Below are positions 42,877 through 51,611 of a stretch of DNA of 64,000 nt, piece after piece (the stretch's first letter is position 1; the number at the start of each line of letters is the position of its first letter). Origin of the DNA: Roseomonas nitratireducens (GTDB lineage: Bacteria > Pseudomonadota > Alphaproteobacteria > Acetobacterales > Acetobacteraceae). Both the position numbers and the translations under genes were made by a program. The stretch covers positions 62,001-126,000 of the forward strand of contig NZ_JAGIYZ010000011.1 in the NCBI RefSeq assembly GCF_017813355.1, read 5' to 3'. The notes under the pieces were generated by a model, which ran no database searches, was not told the DNA's origin, and saw only the letters and a list, made by a program, of their open reading frames with translations.

Positions 42877-44061
42877 ATGAACAGTTATATGTCGCGACCG
42901 CCCCGCTGGGCGCTGGCGCTGACCATCCTCGCCGCCTCGGCGCTGCCGGCCGTGGCGCAGATCGCGGTCTCCGGCAACGACAGCAAGCGGCGGCTCGAGA
43001 ACGGGGTGAACCGCGTCGTCTCCGACGCCACGACCGACACGGCGACCATCATCGACCTCGGCGGCCGCGCCCCGCGCGTGGTGGGGGAGGTGCCGCTGTC
43101 CCATTCGGTGGTCGGCCCGCCCACCTCGGTCGCCATCACGCCGGATGAGCGCTACGCCATCGTCACCTCGGCCGAGCGGCTGGATCCGGCGAATTCCTCC
43201 CGCACCGTGCCGGACAACCGGGTGCAGGTGATCGACCTTCGCGCCACGCCGCCGCGGGTGTCGCAGGTGGTCGAGGCCGGCGCCGGGCCGTCCGGCGTCT
43301 CGATCAACCGGGCGGGCAACCTGGTGCTGGTGGCCAACCGCAATGCCGGCACGGTCAGCGTGTTCCGCTTCGCCAACGGCGCGCTCGCCCCGGTCTCGAC
43401 CGTGACGATCGGCAACGCCACCTCCTCCCCCGCCCATGTGCAGTTCACGCCGGACGGGCGGCGCGCGCTCGTCACCCGCGACGATCCGGCCGGGTCCTTC
43501 GTGTCGGTGCTGACGGTGGAGGGCGAGACGGTCACCAAGACCGACCGCGACATCACCGCCGGCATCCGCCCCTACGGCATGGGCATCACGGCCGATGGCC
43601 GCTGGGCGGTGGCCGCGAATATCGGCCGCGGCGGCGGGGATGCGGACACGGTCACGCTGATCGACCTGCGGCGCGAACCCTACCTCGCGGCGGACACGAT
43701 CTCGGTCGGGCCGACGCCGGAAGGCATCCAGGTCAGCCCGGACAACCGCCACGCGGCGGTGACGATCCACAACGGGTCGGCGCGGCCGCAGGGGCACCCG
43801 CTGCGCGGGCGCGGGCAGCTGGTGATGCTGCGGATCGACAATGGCCGGCTGCGGGAAGTGGCGCGCGCACCGATCGGGGACTGGGCGCAGGGCATCGCCT
43901 TCTCCCGCGACGGGCGCACCATCCTTGTGCAGAACATGGCCGACCGGAACATCGCGGTGTTCCGCTTCCAGGACGGGCGGCTGACGGACACGCGCCAGCG
44001 CATCGCCGTCAATGGCGGCCCGGCGGCGATCCGCACGGCGGACGCGCCGACGCGGCGCTGA
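42877..44061 (+). CDS. Exported beta-propeller protein (lactonase/YVTN type)
   Basis: A 394-aa protein with a signal peptide (residues 1-28, ending AVAQ) and about seven propeller blades, seen as ITPDERYAIVTSA, INRAGNLVLVANR, FTPDGRRALVTRD, ITADGRWAVAANI, VSPDNRHAAVTI and FSRDGRTILVQN. The blade pattern is close to 6-phosphogluconolactonase (Pgl, YbhE) and YncE. Its export argues against a cytosolic lactonase. GGGAGGA lies 9 bases before ATG 42877. Divergent from dgoK, which makes a lactonase role in sugar-acid metabolism worth considering. Confidence 0.82.
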   Translation: MNSYMSRPPRWALALTILAASALPAVAQIAVSGNDSKRRLENGVNRVVSDATTDTATIIDLGGRAPRVVGEVPLSHSVVGPPTSVAITPDERYAIVTSAERLDPANSSRTVPDNRVQVIDLRATPPRVSQVVEAGAGPSGVSINRAGNLVLVANRNAGTVSVFRFANGALAPVSTVTIGNATSSPAHVQFTPDGRRALVTRDDPAGSFVSVLTVEGETVTKTDRDITAGIRPYGMGITADGRWAVAANIGRGGGDADTVTLIDLRREPYLAADTISVGPTPEGIQVSPDNRHAAVTIHNGSARPQGHPLRGRGQLVMLRIDNGRLREVARAPIGDWAQGIAFSRDGRTILVQNMADRNIAVFRFQDGRLTDTRQRIAVNGGPAAIRTADAPTRR

Positions 44062-44068
44062 CCTGTCA

Positions 44069-44098
44069 CGCGCGGCGCGGATCGTCCCGCGCCGCGCG
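44069..44098. terminator. Strong bidirectional hairpin
   Basis: Perfect 12-bp all-GC stem CGCGCGGCGCGG/CCGCGCCGCGCG with a 6-base loop (ATCGTC), located in the 54-base gap between convergent genes ending at 44061 and 44116. Confidence 0.6.
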
Positions 44099-44115
44099 GC
44101 ATGGCCGCGCCCGGT

Positions 44116-45447
44116 TCAGCCGGCGTGGCGGTGCCGGGCGACCCGCAGCAGCAGGGCCACGCCCACCAGGCCGAGCCCCGCCCCGATCGCCGTCGCTGCG
44201 CCATGGCCCGCAGCGGCTTCGGCCAGCACGGCGAAGCCGGGCGGCGCGCCGAGCAGCGCGATCCCCCGCCCCGTATAGGCGATGCCGATGACGGTGCCGG
44301 CCGCGCGCCGGCCGAAGACATCGGCGGCGAAGGCCGGCAGCAGCGCGATGACGCCGCCATAGGCGGCGCCGAACAGCGCGGCGAAGACGACGAGCAGCGC
44401 CAGCCCGTCCGCCCCGGCCCAGAGCAGCGTCAGCAGCGAGGAGAGACCGGCGACGGCGAGGAAGACCAGCGCCCGCCCCGCAAGGTCCGCCACCGCGCCG
44501 ATCAGGAAGCGGCCGGCGATGGAACCGACGCCCATGACGCCGAGCAGCCCGAGCGCATCCCCGGGCGGGACGCCGAGGTCCCGCGCGCTCGCCACGAGAT
44601 GCGCGAAGGGCAGGGCGAGCGGGATCTGGAGCAGCAGCGTGCCGAGGTAGAACAGGCCGAAGCGCTTCGTCCCGATGACGAGGTCGGGCACCTCCCCCGA
44701 CGGCGCCGTGGCGACGCCCTCGGGACCGTCCGGCCGCAGGCCGCAGGCCTCCGGGCTCGGTCGCAGCAGCAGCGCGCCGGCGATGCCGACCAGCGCGGCG
44801 GCCGCGCCGGAGATGAGGAAGGCGGTGCGCCAATCCCCGAATTCCCGCAGCAGCGCCGCCATGGGCGGCACGAGCGCGGTGCCGAAGCCGACGCCCGCCG
44901 CGGCGATGCCCGAGGCGAGGCCGCGCGCCGCGACGAACCAGCGCTGCACCGCCGCCATCGCGGGCACGTAGGCGAAGCCGGCGCCGAGCCCGACCAGAAC
45001 GCCATAGGTCATGAGCAGTTCCGTCATGCTCCGCGCGGCGGCGCCGCTGACCAGGCCGAGCGCCACCGTCGCCATGCCCGCCACCGCGAGCGCGCGCGGC
45101 CCCACCCTGTCGGCCAGCGGGCCGGTCAGGCCGCTGACCACGAAGCAGCAGGCGCCGGACAGGGCGAGGATGAAGCTGCTCGAGATGCGGGAGGCGCCGA
45201 AGGTCGCGGCGATCTCCTCGGCGAAGGCGGCGCAGGAATAGATCGCGCCGAAGCCCACCAGGCAGACGATGAAGGCGCCGGCCACCACGCGCCAGCCGGG
45301 AAAGAGGGCGTCGCGCTCGTCGAGCGTGCCGGACGGGCCGTCGGCCCGGGCGGGGTCCCGGTTCCATGCGCGCGGGGCCGCATCGCGTGGTCGTGGCCGC
45401 GGCAGGCCCGGACCGCCCGGGCCGTGCGCGCGGGGGATGGCGTGCAT
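44116..45447 (-). CDS. MFS transporter
   Basis: A major-facilitator permease with about twelve helices (443 aa from ATG 45447). The loop 2-3 motif A appears as GPLADRVGPRAL, its second-half counterpart as GRFLIGAVADLAGRA; ISSSFILALSGACCF and YVPAMAAVQRWFVAARGLASGIAAAG are typical of the oxalate/formate-type (OFA, monocarboxylate) branch. The N-terminal 50 residues before helix 1 (FPGWRVVAGAFI) are low-complexity, so the start is uncertain; GTG 45498 overlaps the upstream gene's stop (GTGA). An organic anion substrate is likely. Confidence 0.82.
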   Translation of the reverse strand: MHAIPRAHGPGGPGLPRPRPRDAAPRAWNRDPARADGPSGTLDERDALFPGWRVVAGAFIVCLVGFGAIYSCAAFAEEIAATFGASRISSSFILALSGACCFVVSGLTGPLADRVGPRALAVAGMATVALGLVSGAAARSMTELLMTYGVLVGLGAGFAYVPAMAAVQRWFVAARGLASGIAAAGVGFGTALVPPMAALLREFGDWRTAFLISGAAAALVGIAGALLLRPSPEACGLRPDGPEGVATAPSGEVPDLVIGTKRFGLFYLGTLLLQIPLALPFAHLVASARDLGVPPGDALGLLGVMGVGSIAGRFLIGAVADLAGRALVFLAVAGLSSLLTLLWAGADGLALLVVFAALFGAAYGGVIALLPAFAADVFGRRAAGTVIGIAYTGRGIALLGAPPGFAVLAEAAAGHGAATAIGAGLGLVGVALLLRVARHRHAG

Positions 45448-45494
45448 CGGGGCAGCGGCGGGCGCCCCGTCCTCGGCCGGCACCGCGCGGCCCC

Positions 45495-46274
45495 TCACCA
45501 GCCCACCGCCGGCATGGACGCGAGGAAACCAGCCGCCTCCGCCGCCGAGAGCGCGGTGAGCGCGGGCCAGCCGCGCACCGTCACGCGCCCGGCGAGCCCC
45601 GGCGCGGGGTGCCGCCAGGGCGAGAGCGGCTCCGCCTGCGGGAAGTCCCAGGCATAGCCGGCGCTGCGATAGGCGACGCGGCGCGCCGGCTCGGGACCCG
45701 CGATGCGCGCGGCGAGCGTGGCGCAATCCGGCTCCCGGTTCGCCTCGTCCGCCGTGCCGTGCAGCAGCAGGAGCCGGCCGCGCGGCGGGGGCGCATCCGC
45801 GGGCAGCGCGCCGAGCAGCGCGCCGCAGCCGGGATAGAGCAGCACCCGCGCGGCGAAGGGATCCTGCCCGGCGAAGGCTTGGGCGGCGACGAAGCCGCCA
45901 TGGCCGAAGGCGAGCAGCCCGATGCGCGAGATGTCGATCCGCGGATGGCGGGCGAGCGCCGCCTTGGCGCGGCGGACGTCGTCGCCCGACAGCTGCTCGG
46001 GCTCGGCGGTGACTTCGAGGACGACGAGGCCCGCGCCGACCAGCTGCTCGACATAGGCATCGCTGCGCCTGTCCGGGCCGAGCAGGTCCGGCACGACGAG
46101 CACCGCCGGCAGCCTGGCGGCGGCGGCATTGGGCGGAATGGTGAGCAGGCCGGCCGGCCTGCCGTCCTGCTCCAGCATCACGGGCGGGTCGAGCGTCTCG
46201 AGCAGGAGCCGCGCCGAGGCCGGAGCGGCGAGCGCGAGGAGCGGGGCGAGGAGCAGCGGCGCAAGTCTGTTCAT
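45495..46274 (-). CDS. Exported dienelactone-hydrolase-like protein lacking catalytic residues
   Basis: A 259-aa protein with signal peptide (MNRLAPLLLAPLLALAAPASA). The rest fits the dienelactone hydrolase fold (PAVLVVPDLLGPD, DDVRRAKAALARHP, LLLHGTADEANRE). The nucleophile elbow, normally GFCxGG or G-x-S-x-G, reads AFGHGG with Gly124 at the nucleophile position. The usual catalytic His (GAGHAF) reads SAGYAWDF. Only the Asp (TADE) remains. It is therefore probably not a hydrolase of the usual mechanism and may bind a ligand. Coupled to the MFS gene downstream. Confidence 0.75.
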   Translation of the reverse strand: MNRLAPLLLAPLLALAAPASARLLLETLDPPVMLEQDGRPAGLLTIPPNAAAARLPAVLVVPDLLGPDRRSDAYVEQLVGAGLVVLEVTAEPEQLSGDDVRRAKAALARHPRIDISRIGLLAFGHGGFVAAQAFAGQDPFAARVLLYPGCGALLGALPADAPPPRGRLLLLHGTADEANREPDCATLAARIAGPEPARRVAYRSAGYAWDFPQAEPLSPWRHPAPGLAGRVTVRGWPALTALSAAEAAGFLASMPAVGW

Positions 46275-46524
46275 GCCGCGACCGTGGCCGCCGAGGCGCG
46301 CCGAATCTGTGCCAACTCGCACAGGCGACGGTGCGGATGCCTGCATCATCGGATCCTCCGCGAGCGGGGAGTATCCGGGAGCCTAGGCATGTTCGATGAC
46401 TTAGCGGGCGTTAATATTTCTTCAGAGAATACTTTCGATATTCAATATTTCTTTTAAAGAATGAATTCACTATTGAATCTGGACCCATTGAATGCTGGCG
46501 ATCGCGCGCGGCGGGGATTTCGGT
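46275..46524. other. AT-rich upstream region of the hydrolase-like gene
   Basis: About 100 bases (46385-46495) are strikingly AT-rich against the GC-rich surroundings, with runs such as TTAATATTTCTTC and ATTCAATATTTCTTTTAAAG. No coding frame. It is probably the promoter region of the minus-strand hydrolase/MFS pair, with many candidate -10 boxes and none that stands out. Confidence 0.4.
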
Positions 46525-47244
46525 TCAGTCGAGCCGGGCGAGCACCCCGAGCGCAGGCACCCGCGCCGGCGCCGCGCCCGCCGCCCGCAGCGCGCCCCAC
46601 AGCGCCACCGCGACGGAATCGAGCACCGGCACCGCGGTGACCTCGGCGGCGGCACGCAGGCCGCGGAAATTCGTGCAGTGGATCGCGATCGCGTCGCAGC
46701 CTTCCGCCGCGACCTCCGCCGTCAGGCGCGCGACGAGGTCGTCCGGATGCTCGGCGAAGGAGTAGTTGCCCGGATCCTCGAGGTGCCGCTCGGGCCCCGG
46801 CTCGTAGCCCGCCGCGGCGAGGTTCGCGAGGATCGCCGCCTGCACGCTGCCGAGATAGGGCGTCACCAGCCCTATGCGCCTGGCGGCGAGCGCGCGCAGA
46901 GCGTCATGCAGCGCGAGCGTCGCGGTCGTGGCCGGGATGCCCGTGGCGTCCGTGATGGCGGCGCAGAGCGCGCGGTCGGCCTCGAGCCCGAGCCAGGAGC
47001 CCGAGGTGCCGTTCCAGCAGATCGCGTGCACCTTGGCGTCGGCCAGCATCCCGGCCGCGGCGAGCATGGGGGCCGCGTCGAACTGGCCGGTCGATCCGCC
47101 ATCGAGCGTGATGGACAGCACGCGCAGGCGCTGGAAATGCGCGGTGATGTCCGGCGTGCCGGCGAGCAGCGCAGCGGTCGCCGGTTCCAGCACGGTGTTC
47201 GACGACGGCGTCAGCATGCCGAGCCGAACGCCCGGCGGGCTCAT
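46525..47244 (-). CDS. Asp/Glu racemase-superfamily enzyme (maleate isomerase/AMDase-like)
   Basis: A 239-aa protein. Start MSPPGVRLGMLTPSSNTVLEP is typical of maleate cis-trans isomerases. The two catalytic cysteines expected in the superfamily are in AICWNGTSGSWLG (about residue 75) and AIHCTNFRGL (about residue 190). These enzymes isomerise maleate to fumarate or decarboxylate arylmalonates. Its ATG overlaps the ABC permease stop, so it is the last gene of the transporter operon and probably acts on the imported compound. Confidence 0.83.
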   Translation of the reverse strand: MSPPGVRLGMLTPSSNTVLEPATAALLAGTPDITAHFQRLRVLSITLDGGSTGQFDAAPMLAAAGMLADAKVHAICWNGTSGSWLGLEADRALCAAITDATGIPATTATLALHDALRALAARRIGLVTPYLGSVQAAILANLAAAGYEPGPERHLEDPGNYSFAEHPDDLVARLTAEVAAEGCDAIAIHCTNFRGLRAAAEVTAVPVLDSVAVALWGALRAAGAAPARVPALGVLARLD

Positions 47245-48074
47245 CCCCCCGTCGCGAGCCTCGGATCGTTCTGCCCGCGCGTTGCCCATCCCGTCGTCCG
47301 CTCCTCGATCGTCACCGCAACCCAGTACATCGCGACACCCATCACGCCGGTGACGATGAGCCCGGCAAACACCAGCGGCACGTCGAAGCGGGAGGAGGCG
47401 ACGAGCATCAGATGCCCGATTCCCTCGTTGGCCGCCACCGTCTCGCTGATGATCGAGCCCACGAAGGCGACGGTGATCGCGACCTTCAGGGAGGCGAAGA
47501 AATACGGCATGGCCCGCGGCAGGCCGACCTTCGTGATGATGTCCCGCGGCTTCGCACCCAGCGCGCGCAGCACGTCGCGCAATTCCGGTTCCACCGTCGC
47601 GATGCCGGTCGCGACATTCACCACGATCGGGAAGAAGGAGATCAGGAAGGCGGTCAGCACCGCGGGCCAGAAGCCGGCGCCGAACCAAATCACCAGGATC
47701 GGCACCACCGCGACCTTGGGCACCGAGTTGAAGGCGATCAGCAGCGGATACAGGCCGCGATAGACCAGCACCGAGGACCCGATCGCGACGCCGAGCGCGA
47801 GGCCGAAGACCACCGCCATCAGGAAGCCGATCACCGTCGTGACCAGCGTCGCCCAGGCGTTGGTCAGCAGCGGCTGCCACCACTTGCCCATGCTCTCGGC
47901 GATCAGCGTCGGCGCGGGCAGGATGAAGGGCTGGATCGACAGCGCGCGGACCAGGATCTCCCACGCGACGAACATGCCGGCGATGACGAGCCAGGGCAGG
48001 GCGCGTTCCAGCCGGCGGCGCCGGCGGGCGGCTTCGACCAGCGCCTCGGCGCTGCGCGGGGCGTCAGCGGGCAT
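47241..48074 (-). CDS. ABC transporter permease, SsuC/TauC/ThiX type
   Basis: A 277-aa permease with about six helices. The BPD-type coupling motif lies at LRDVLRALGAKPRDIITKVGLPRAMPYFFASLK (about residues 165-200), and YPLLIAFNSVPKVAVVPILVIWFG is the family core. It overlaps the ATPase gene by 11 bases. Substrate unknown; relatives carry sulfonates, taurine, nitrate, pyrimidine precursors and phthalate-like acids. Confidence 0.9.
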   Translation of the reverse strand: MPADAPRSAEALVEAARRRRRLERALPWLVIAGMFVAWEILVRALSIQPFILPAPTLIAESMGKWWQPLLTNAWATLVTTVIGFLMAVVFGLALGVAIGSSVLVYRGLYPLLIAFNSVPKVAVVPILVIWFGAGFWPAVLTAFLISFFPIVVNVATGIATVEPELRDVLRALGAKPRDIITKVGLPRAMPYFFASLKVAITVAFVGSIISETVAANEGIGHLMLVASSRFDVPLVFAGLIVTGVMGVAMYWVAVTIEERTTGWATRGQNDPRLATGG

Positions 48075-48882
48075 CTTCGGCGGCCTCCGCCTTCCGCGCG
48101 TCGGATATGCGGTCGCGCAATTCGTGGACGATCGCCTGGAACTCGGCCTGGTAGGTCAGGTCGAGGCTGCGGCGGCGGGGATAGGGCACGGTGCGTTCCG
48201 CGATGATGCGCCCGGGCCGGGAGGACATGATCAGCACCCGGTCCGACAGGTAGACCGCTTCCTTGAGGTCGTGGGTGACAAGGATGACGGTCGGCTTGCG
48301 CGCGATCCAGACATCCTGGAGCACGTCCCACAGATCCTCCCGCGTGAAGACGTCGAGCGCGCCGAAGGGCTCGTCCAGCATCAGCAGGCGCGGGTCGTGG
48401 ATCAGCGCGCGGCAGAGCGAGGCGCGCTGCTGCATCCCGCCCGAGAGCTGCCAGGGGAATTTCGCCTCGAACCCCGCGAGCCCCACCAGCTTGAGCAGGT
48501 CGCGCGCCTTGCGCTCGTACATGCCGCGCTGGGCGCGCAACTGCTTGCGGTGCGGCTGCACCACCTCGAGCGGCAGCATCACGTTGTCGAGGATGTTCCG
48601 CCAGGGCAGCAGCGTGGGGTTCTGGAAGGCCATGCCGGCGATCGACAGCGGGCCCGCGACTTCCTGCCCGCCGACGATGACCGTGCCTTCCGTCGGCGGC
48701 CACAGGCCGGTGACCAGGCGCATGAGGGTGGATTTGCCGCAGCCCGAGGGGCCGACGACGGCGACGAACTCGCCCTCCCCGACATCGAGGCTGGCTTCGC
48801 GAAGGGCGAGCGTGCCCTCCACGCCGCCATAGCGCATGGCGACGTTGTCGATCTGGACGAAGGGGCGGGCGGCGAGGGTCAT
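48064..48882 (-). CDS. ABC transporter ATPase, SsuB/TauB/ThiZ type
   Basis: A 272-aa ATPase. Walker A GPSGCGKS near 43-50, Q-loop FQNPTLLPW, signature LSGGMQQR near 145-152, Walker B LLMLDEPFGALD, and switch His in LVTHDLKEAV. The start at 48882 was chosen because MTLAARPFVQIDNVAMRYGG is the natural beginning; upstream frame passes through the hairpin cluster. It is separated from the binding-protein gene by a structured 139-base spacer. Confidence 0.92.
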   Translation of the reverse strand: MTLAARPFVQIDNVAMRYGGVEGTLALREASLDVGEGEFVAVVGPSGCGKSTLMRLVTGLWPPTEGTVIVGGQEVAGPLSIAGMAFQNPTLLPWRNILDNVMLPLEVVQPHRKQLRAQRGMYERKARDLLKLVGLAGFEAKFPWQLSGGMQQRASLCRALIHDPRLLMLDEPFGALDVFTREDLWDVLQDVWIARKPTVILVTHDLKEAVYLSDRVLIMSSRPGRIIAERTVPYPRRRSLDLTYQAEFQAIVHELRDRISDARKAEAAEDAR

Positions 48883-48894
48883 GGGGTGTGTCCT

Positions 48895-48993
48895 GGCACG
48901 TGGCGTGCCGGAAGGCCGGGGGGAGAAGGGAACTTCTCCCCCCGGACCCCCCTCAACCTTCTTTGGAACCAGAAAGACAAAGAAGGGAGGGGG
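48895..48993 (-). repeat. Cluster of three strong hairpins in the ABC operon
   Basis: In the gap between binding-protein and ATPase genes: (1) GGCACG/CGTGCC around TGG, 48895-48909; (2) a perfect 13-bp stem CCGGGGGGAGAAG/CTTCTCCCCCCGG around GGAA, 48916-48945; (3) CCTTCTTTG/CAAAGAAGG (48957-48965, 48978-48986), extended outward by CCCCCTC/GAGGGGG (48948-48954, 48987-48993). Such structures protect the upstream message from exonucleases or attenuate transcription, giving more binding protein than ATPase. It may also be a copy of an interspersed intergenic repeat. Confidence 0.65.
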
Positions 48994-49021
48994 TGCGGGG
49001 GAGGTTCTCCTCCGCGGCCCT

Positions 49022-50044
49022 TCAGATCGCGCGATCGGCGGCCGGCGGCAGGAAGTCCGGCGTGTAGATCTGCGCCGCCTGCAGTCGCGGCTGGAGGTTG
49101 TAGGCCTCCTCCACCGCCCGGATGCCCGTCTGCAGCCGCGCCATGTCGACGCTGGACAGGCCGTTGGCGCGCACATGGTCGCTCATGATCACGCGCTCGA
49201 GGTTCAGCTGGTGCCGCTCGCGTTCCAGCGCGACGTCGGTCAGCGGCTCGATGCGCCGCAGCGTGTCGATCATCTCCTGCCCGTTGCGCACCGTCTCGCG
49301 GAAGCCCTTCATCAGGGCCGCGGTCGCGCCCCGGACGATGGCCGGGTTGCGCTCGATGAAGGCGCGGGTGGTCAGCAGCGCGCCGCCATACAGGTTCAGC
49401 CCGTGGTCGTAGTACATCATCACCCGCTGCGCCGGGTGATCCAGCCCGATGCCCTTCAGCGCCAGGGCCGAGGTGGTGACGAAGCCCGTCACGCCATCGG
49501 CCTCGCGGCGGACCAGCATCGGCTCCCGCAGCGCGGGCGTGACCGAGATGAAGTTCACGCGGCTCGCATCGATGCCGGCGGCCTTTGCGAAGGCGGGGAA
49601 CAGTTGGCGCCCGGCGTCGAAATCGGGTGCGGCGAGCCGCTTGCCTTCCAGGTCCCTGGGCGTGCGGATCGGCCCGTCGGCGCGGACGATGGCGCAGAGC
49701 GGGCTGCGGTCGTGCAGCACGGCGACGGCGACGATGCCGCGGTCCGGGTTTTCCGCCATGAAGCGGATGGCCGGGTTCAGGTCGGCATAGCCCATGTCGT
49801 AGGAGCCGCCGGCGAGCGCCACCGGCACGCCGCCCGAGCCCTGGCCGCGGTCGATCGTCACCTCGATGCCGGCTTCGCGGAAATAGCCCTTCTCGCGCGC
49901 GAGCAGGGCGAAGGCGTTGGGCGACTGGAAGGCCCAGTCGAGGGTCATGCGCAGCCTCTGCGCCTGGGCGCGCGCCACATGGGGCGCGGCGAGCAGCCCG
50001 CCCGCCGCGAGGAGGGCGGTGCGCCGCGTGAAGCCTGGGACCAT
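49022..50044 (-). CDS. ABC transporter substrate-binding protein, NMT1/THI5-like
   Basis: A 340-aa periplasmic protein with a Tat/Sec-like signal (FTRRTALLAAGGLLAAPHVARAQ). The NMT1/SsuA-type core begins at LRMTLDWAFQSPNAFALLAREKGYFREAGIEV, followed by the ligand-site segments GSYDMGYADLNPAIRF and DLEGKRLAAPDFDAGRQLFPAF. First gene of a four-gene operon (binding protein, ATPase, permease, racemase-family enzyme). The ligand may be a dicarboxylate or its aromatic relative in view of the last gene, but this is inference. Confidence 0.9.
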   Translation of the reverse strand: MVPGFTRRTALLAAGGLLAAPHVARAQAQRLRMTLDWAFQSPNAFALLAREKGYFREAGIEVTIDRGQGSGGVPVALAGGSYDMGYADLNPAIRFMAENPDRGIVAVAVLHDRSPLCAIVRADGPIRTPRDLEGKRLAAPDFDAGRQLFPAFAKAAGIDASRVNFISVTPALREPMLVRREADGVTGFVTTSALALKGIGLDHPAQRVMMYYDHGLNLYGGALLTTRAFIERNPAIVRGATAALMKGFRETVRNGQEMIDTLRRIEPLTDVALERERHQLNLERVIMSDHVRANGLSSVDMARLQTGIRAVEEAYNLQPRLQAAQIYTPDFLPPAADRAI

Positions 50045-50177
50045 CGGTTCTGTCTCCCTGAACGCCTGTTGGCGGCATTCTCTGCGGCAAGGAGACGGTC
50101 CAGGGCAAGGGCGCGGCGGACCGAAGATCGGGCCGGCCCCGCGATTCTGCCCAGGAGATATGCGCCCATGCCCTGAT

Positions 50178-50828
50178 TCAGGGCGGAACCATGAAGGCGG
50201 AGGCGGCGCAGGCGCGGCCGAGCAGGGAGCGCATCGCCGGGTTCTCATGCCCCTCATGCGCCGTCAGCGCCTCCATGGGGCAGAAATACTCATGCGGGTG
50301 CGGCACCTGGTGGCGGGCGAAGCCGTCATACTGGTCCCTCTGCAGGCCATAGAGCACGCGCAGGTCCCGCACCGGCAGGGTAAGGCCCGCGCCAGGCGCG
50401 GCCGACAGGAAGGGGATGATCGCCCAGCGCGGGGTGGTGTCGTTGGCCTGCAGCGGCGCGAGCAGCCAGGGCAGCGGGCAATGGGCGAGCAGCGCGACGG
50501 TGGAGGGCGCGAAGCGCGACCGCTTGTCGAGCAGGTTCTGGTAGGTCGAGCAGGCCTCGATGCAGAGGATGTCGGCATAGGGGTCCTCCGCCGTGCCGCC
50601 GAAATGCAGCCAGAGCCCGTCGGGGATGGTGCGCATGCGGTCGGAGCCCGGGATCTTGAGGTAGGGCTGGGCGACGGGTTCGCCCTCGCTCGGCCGGCCG
50701 CGCATCCAGGCCCCCTCGGCGCCGAGCGCCGCGGTGCCCGGCGGCCGCTGCGGCCAGGTCCTGAGCCGGTCGCGGATGACGTTGTCGAGGCGCTTGGGGT
50801 GTCGCGCCGACGGGCCGGTGGCACTCAT
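50178..50828 (-). CDS. Hypothetical protein, unknown family
   Basis: A 216-aa soluble protein without signal peptide. The frame has protein-like composition with five Trp and five Cys residues; phrases such as IPDGLWLHFGGTAEDPYADILCIEACSTYQNLLDKRSRF look conserved in style. ADILCIEAC resembles the core strand of PD-(D/E)XK nucleases, but the required Lys is absent, so no nuclease is claimed. It stands alone, 133 bases upstream of the ABC operon. Confidence 0.6.
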   Translation of the reverse strand: MSATGPSARHPKRLDNVIRDRLRTWPQRPPGTAALGAEGAWMRGRPSEGEPVAQPYLKIPGSDRMRTIPDGLWLHFGGTAEDPYADILCIEACSTYQNLLDKRSRFAPSTVALLAHCPLPWLLAPLQANDTTPRWAIIPFLSAAPGAGLTLPVRDLRVLYGLQRDQYDGFARHQVPHPHEYFCPMEALTAHEGHENPAMRSLLGRACAASAFMVPP

Positions 50829-50957
50829 GGTGGGAGACCGTCGTCCTTCTCAACCTATGCGCGAATATCTCCATCTGACACGGGCGCGTGACAAGTGGAA
50901 TCGACATCGGAATGATGCGTGGCGGCCAAATTCACGGAAGAAAAACGCGAGTCGCCA

Positions 50958-50997
50958 CGGCGCGCTCCGCGCCGGACCTCATCTTCCGCATGAGGTC
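50958..50997 (-). terminator. Two adjacent hairpins after the UPF0114 gene
   Basis: CGGCGCG/CGCGCCG around CTC (50958-50974) and GACCTCAT/ATGAGGTC around a 7-base loop (50975-50997), directly abutting. They follow the minus-strand stop at 51045 and probably terminate that transcript. Confidence 0.5.
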
Positions 50998-51044
50998 GGC
51001 GGGCTAAGGGATTCCGCGGATTCGCCGTGCCGCCGAAGCCCCGG

Positions 51045-51554
51045 CTACTCCTTGCCGGTGGCCTTGGTGCTGGCCGCGATGCGGTCGGTGATGGCGAGCA
51101 CCAGCGCGCCGACCAGGAACACCGCATGCAGCCCGAGCGCCCAGGCGAGCGTCCGGTCCGAGTAGCCATCCCCGCGCATGAACATCTGCAGCAGCTGGAT
51201 CGAGGAGATCGCGACGATCGACCCCGCCAGCTTCACCTTGAGGTTCCCCGGGTCGAGCTTGCGGATCCAGGACATCCCCTCCGCCTTGGTCCCTTCCCCG
51301 AAGGGCTGCACCAGGCTGTCCCAGGAGGCGAGGATGACCATCACCACCAGCGCCGCGACCAGCGTCCAGTCGAGCAGGTGCAGCAGGTCGAGCAGCGCCT
51401 GGTCCTCGGGCGCGCTGAACACCGTGGTGCCGAACTTCCACAGCTTCGTCAGGTAGCGCAGGGCGAAAAGCCCGAGCGCCACCGTCAGCCCGATCAGGAA
51501 GATCGCGGCGAGCCACCGGCTGGCCAGAATGAGGTTGGCGAGAATCGGCCGCAT
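51045..51554 (-). CDS. UPF0114 (YqhA)-family inner-membrane protein
   Basis: A 169-aa protein with three to four hydrophobic helices. Family segments are SRWLAAIFLIGLTVALGLFALRYL, LLDLLHLLDWTLVAALVVMVILASWDSL and GNLKVKLAGSIVAISSIQLLQMFM. Function of the family is not established. Divergent from the RidA gene by 57 bases. ATG 51554 is the conserved start; the frame beyond it is a shadow. Confidence 0.88.
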   Translation of the reverse strand: MRPILANLILASRWLAAIFLIGLTVALGLFALRYLTKLWKFGTTVFSAPEDQALLDLLHLLDWTLVAALVVMVILASWDSLVQPFGEGTKAEGMSWIRKLDPGNLKVKLAGSIVAISSIQLLQMFMRGDGYSDRTLAWALGLHAVFLVGALVLAITDRIAASTKATGKE

Positions 51555-51611
51555 GGGATGAACCTCCGTGCGCGCATATGGCCGATCCGCGGCCAGGAAG
51601 GGAGTGACGTC

